Shown here: one piece after another, positions 14,882-16,153 of the stretch
Numbering within the stretch: position 1 is the stretch's first letter
How the letters are laid out: each line of letters opens with the position of its first letter
Made by a program: the position numbers and the translations under genes
NCBI GenBank assembly: GCA_023411035.1
Contig: JAEYPE010000199.1
Span: 1 to 16,153 of the forward strand
DNA: 16,153 bases
From: Pseudomonadota bacterium
GTDB taxonomy: Bacteria; Pseudomonadota; Alphaproteobacteria; Azospirillales; Azospirillaceae
Reading direction: 5' to 3'
Notes under the pieces: model-generated
The model's database searches: none
The model's input: only the letters and a program-made list of their open reading frames with translations
Told to the model about the DNA's origin: nothing

Positions 14882-15827
14882 ATGCCGAACAAACACCACG
14901 ACGCGCGGCGCCATCACATCCAGAAGATGCGGTTCAAAGTGACGGTTTAGGCGGCGTACGAAGCCGGGCTGCGCCGGTGCGGCAGTCTGATGCTTTGGGT
15001 CAGCGACGAGGTGATCGCTGCCTGGCGGCGCCGCGGATGACGCCCGGTGTGCAGGCGCGCTACTCGCAGACGGCTATCGAAACAGCCCTCGTGGTCCGTC
15101 TGGTGTTTCATCAGCCGTTGCGCCAGACCGAGGTGCTGCTCGGCTGATTGCTGGACATGCTGGGCCTGGCCCTGCCGGTTCCCGACCATACCACGATCAG
15201 TCGCCGCGCGGCGCGCCTGACGCTGGTGCCGGCCACGGCCCTGCCGGCGGGCTCGGTCACGCTGGTGATCGACAGCACCGGATTGAAGTTCTACGGGGCC
15301 GGCGAGTGGCACTGCGACAAGCATGGCGTGCGCGGGCCGCGGACCTGGCGCAAACTCCATCCCACGGTGGATGCCGCCAGCAACACCATCGTCGCGGCCA
15401 CGCTGATAACCACCAGCGACAGTGACGCCTCCCCGGTCGGGCCGCTGCTCAACCAGGCCAGCGGCCCAATCGACACCGTCATGGCCGACGGCCTACCAGA
15501 ACCATCGCCGCCCGTGATGCCGGCGGTCGGGTGGTCATCCCTCCGCGCGCCACGACGGTCCTGAGCGAGACCGCCGCAATCGCCCTGACTGAGCGGGATC
15601 GCCACATCCAGAGCTTGGCCGAGCACGGGCGGCTGGGCTGGCAAAGGCAGACCAACTATGGCGATCGGGCATAGGTGGAAACCGCGACGGCGCGTTCCAA
15701 ACGCATCCTCGACGACCAGCGGCGTGCACGCACGGTGCCCGACCGGCAAACTGAAGCCGCCATTGGCGTCACCATCCTGAACCGGATGATCGATCAAGCA
15801 CGCCCGAACTCCGTCCGCATCGCCTGA
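14882..15827 (+). pseudogene. IS5-family transposase, decayed
   Basis: Pieces in three frames line up as one IS5-family (IS903-like) DDE transposase. Frame 2 gives MPNKHHDARRHHIQKMRF and AAYEAGLRRCGSLMLWVS. Frame 1 gives QARYSQTAIETALVVRL, LRQTEVLLG, LGLALPVPDHTTISRR, LVIDSTGLKFYGAGEW and RTWRKLHPTVDA. Frame 3 gives VVIPPRATTVLSE, DRHIQSLAEHGRLGWQ and TEAAIGVTILNRM, and ends at the TGA at 15825-15827. In-frame stops lie at 14948 (TAG), 15145 (TGA) and 15672 (TAG). Frameshifts lie near 15025-15037 and 15490-15500, the second with a small deletion around the MADG motif. The catalytic regions IDSTG, ADG and VETA are each still recognisable, but no functional product is possible. It is much more decayed than the IS1111-type element on the other side. 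Confidence 0.88.
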
Positions 15828-16036
15828 TCAACGGTCGTGTCGGGCTTCGCTGCGTCTGTGCGGGCCTCGCTGCACCGACACCACTTCGGCATGCAACCGA
15901 CATCGGCGGGGCAAGCGTCGCGAGGCCACCGGAACCGCTTTCCGCCCCAAAGGCCGAGACGAAGATCAACCGCTCGGCGGGTCGGTGAGAAGCGGGGGCA
16001 CCGAACCCGCCGTCCGGGCTTGTTCCCGCGGCGCCC

Positions 16037-16058
16037 GGCCGTGGCCGTGGCCGTGGCC
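16037..16058 (+). repeat. Hexamer microsatellite GGCCGT, about 3.7 copies
   Basis: GGCCGT is repeated three times from 16037 to 16054, followed by a partial GGCC. It is a simple slippage repeat in a GC-rich stretch with no evident coding role. Confidence 0.85.
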
Positions 16059-16104
16059 GGGGGTAACGTCCAGGGGCGTGGTGGAAAAGCGCCCATGAAG
16101 GATC

Positions 16105-16153
16105 GGGCCGGGGCCGGGCGAAGCCCTCCCATAGCGTAGCCCGGGCCCGGCCC
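16105..16153. repeat. GC-rich imperfect inverted repeat at the window edge
   Basis: GGGCCGGGGCCGGGC (16105-16119) and GCCCGGGCCCGGCCC (16139-16153) are reverse complements at 14 of 15 positions, with a 19-base spacer. A smaller GGGC-GAA-GCCC hairpin (16116-16126) overlaps the left arm. The right arm touches the window end, so the repeat may continue beyond it. Confidence 0.6.

Larger units (their letters stand above)
15828..16153. other. GC-rich tail without a recognisable gene
   Basis: Open frames on both strands are long only because the sequence is very GC-rich; their translations are low-complexity and match nothing I recognise. The right end of the IS5 element should lie near the beginning, but no inverted repeat partner to the left side could be found by eye. 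The segment carries a hexamer microsatellite and a GC-rich inverted repeat at the window edge, listed separately. Confidence 0.4.

Noticed and set aside
15148..15564. 138-aa plus-strand frame as a stand-alone transposase gene
   Set aside because: It is only the middle third of an IS5-family transposase; the rest lies in neighbouring frames separated by stops and frameshifts.
249..15827. BREX operon carried as a composite transposon
   Set aside because: The flanking elements belong to different families (IS110/IS1111 and IS5), one is dead, and no shared direct or inverted repeats bracket the operon.
1..16153. CRISPR array, tRNA or rRNA genes
   Set aside because: No regularly spaced repeats and no tRNA- or rRNA-like sequence were seen by eye on either strand.

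Overview
The window is a high-GC bacterial segment. All of its long genes lie on the minus strand and are framed by insertion-sequence debris. GC-rich codon use and the style of the IS relics suggest a proteobacterium, perhaps an alphaproteobacterium. That is an impression from sequence style; there is no housekeeping or rRNA marker to fix it.

The core (1780-14391) is one tightly packed operon, read right to left: brxF, brxC, pglXI, brxHII, pglZ, brxA. This content and order match BREX type 3, a phage-defence system. It combines an adenine methyltransferase (PglXI) that would mark the host chromosome, a large P-loop ATPase (BrxC) with a small P-loop-like partner (BrxF), an SNF2-type helicase (BrxHII), an alkaline-phosphatase-fold protein (PglZ) and a small probably DNA-binding protein (BrxA). 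The genes overlap or nearly abut (ATGA overlaps at brxF/brxC and brxHII/pglZ, TAA-ATG at pglZ/brxA, gaps of 14 and 27 bases elsewhere). All six frames are open, so the system looks intact. The main oddity is that BrxF has lost its canonical Walker A sequence.

Left flank (1-1779): the 3' end of a decayed IS3-family element is interrupted by an IS110-family element of the IS1111 type, about 1.39 kb, with 17-bp subterminal inverted repeats and an apparently intact 342-aa DEDD/Ser transposase. Its non-coding region downstream of the transposase can fold into a stem, internal loop and hairpin. The two sides of that loop carry 8- and 9-base segments that match the two insertion flanks in opposite polarity, as expected of a seekRNA/bridge-RNA guide. 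The guide appears readable against its own insertion site.

Right flank (14392-16153): directly before brxF is a short GTG-started frame with a good ribosome-binding site. It looks like the N-terminal stub of a WYL/BrxR-type regulator, and its stop overlaps the brxF start. Then come about 260 bases with no recognised gene, an IS5-family transposase broken by three stops and at least two frameshifts, and a GC-rich repeat-bearing tail without a gene. The picture is a defence island: an intact BREX-3 operon between decayed mobile elements, with one probably functional IS element beside it.
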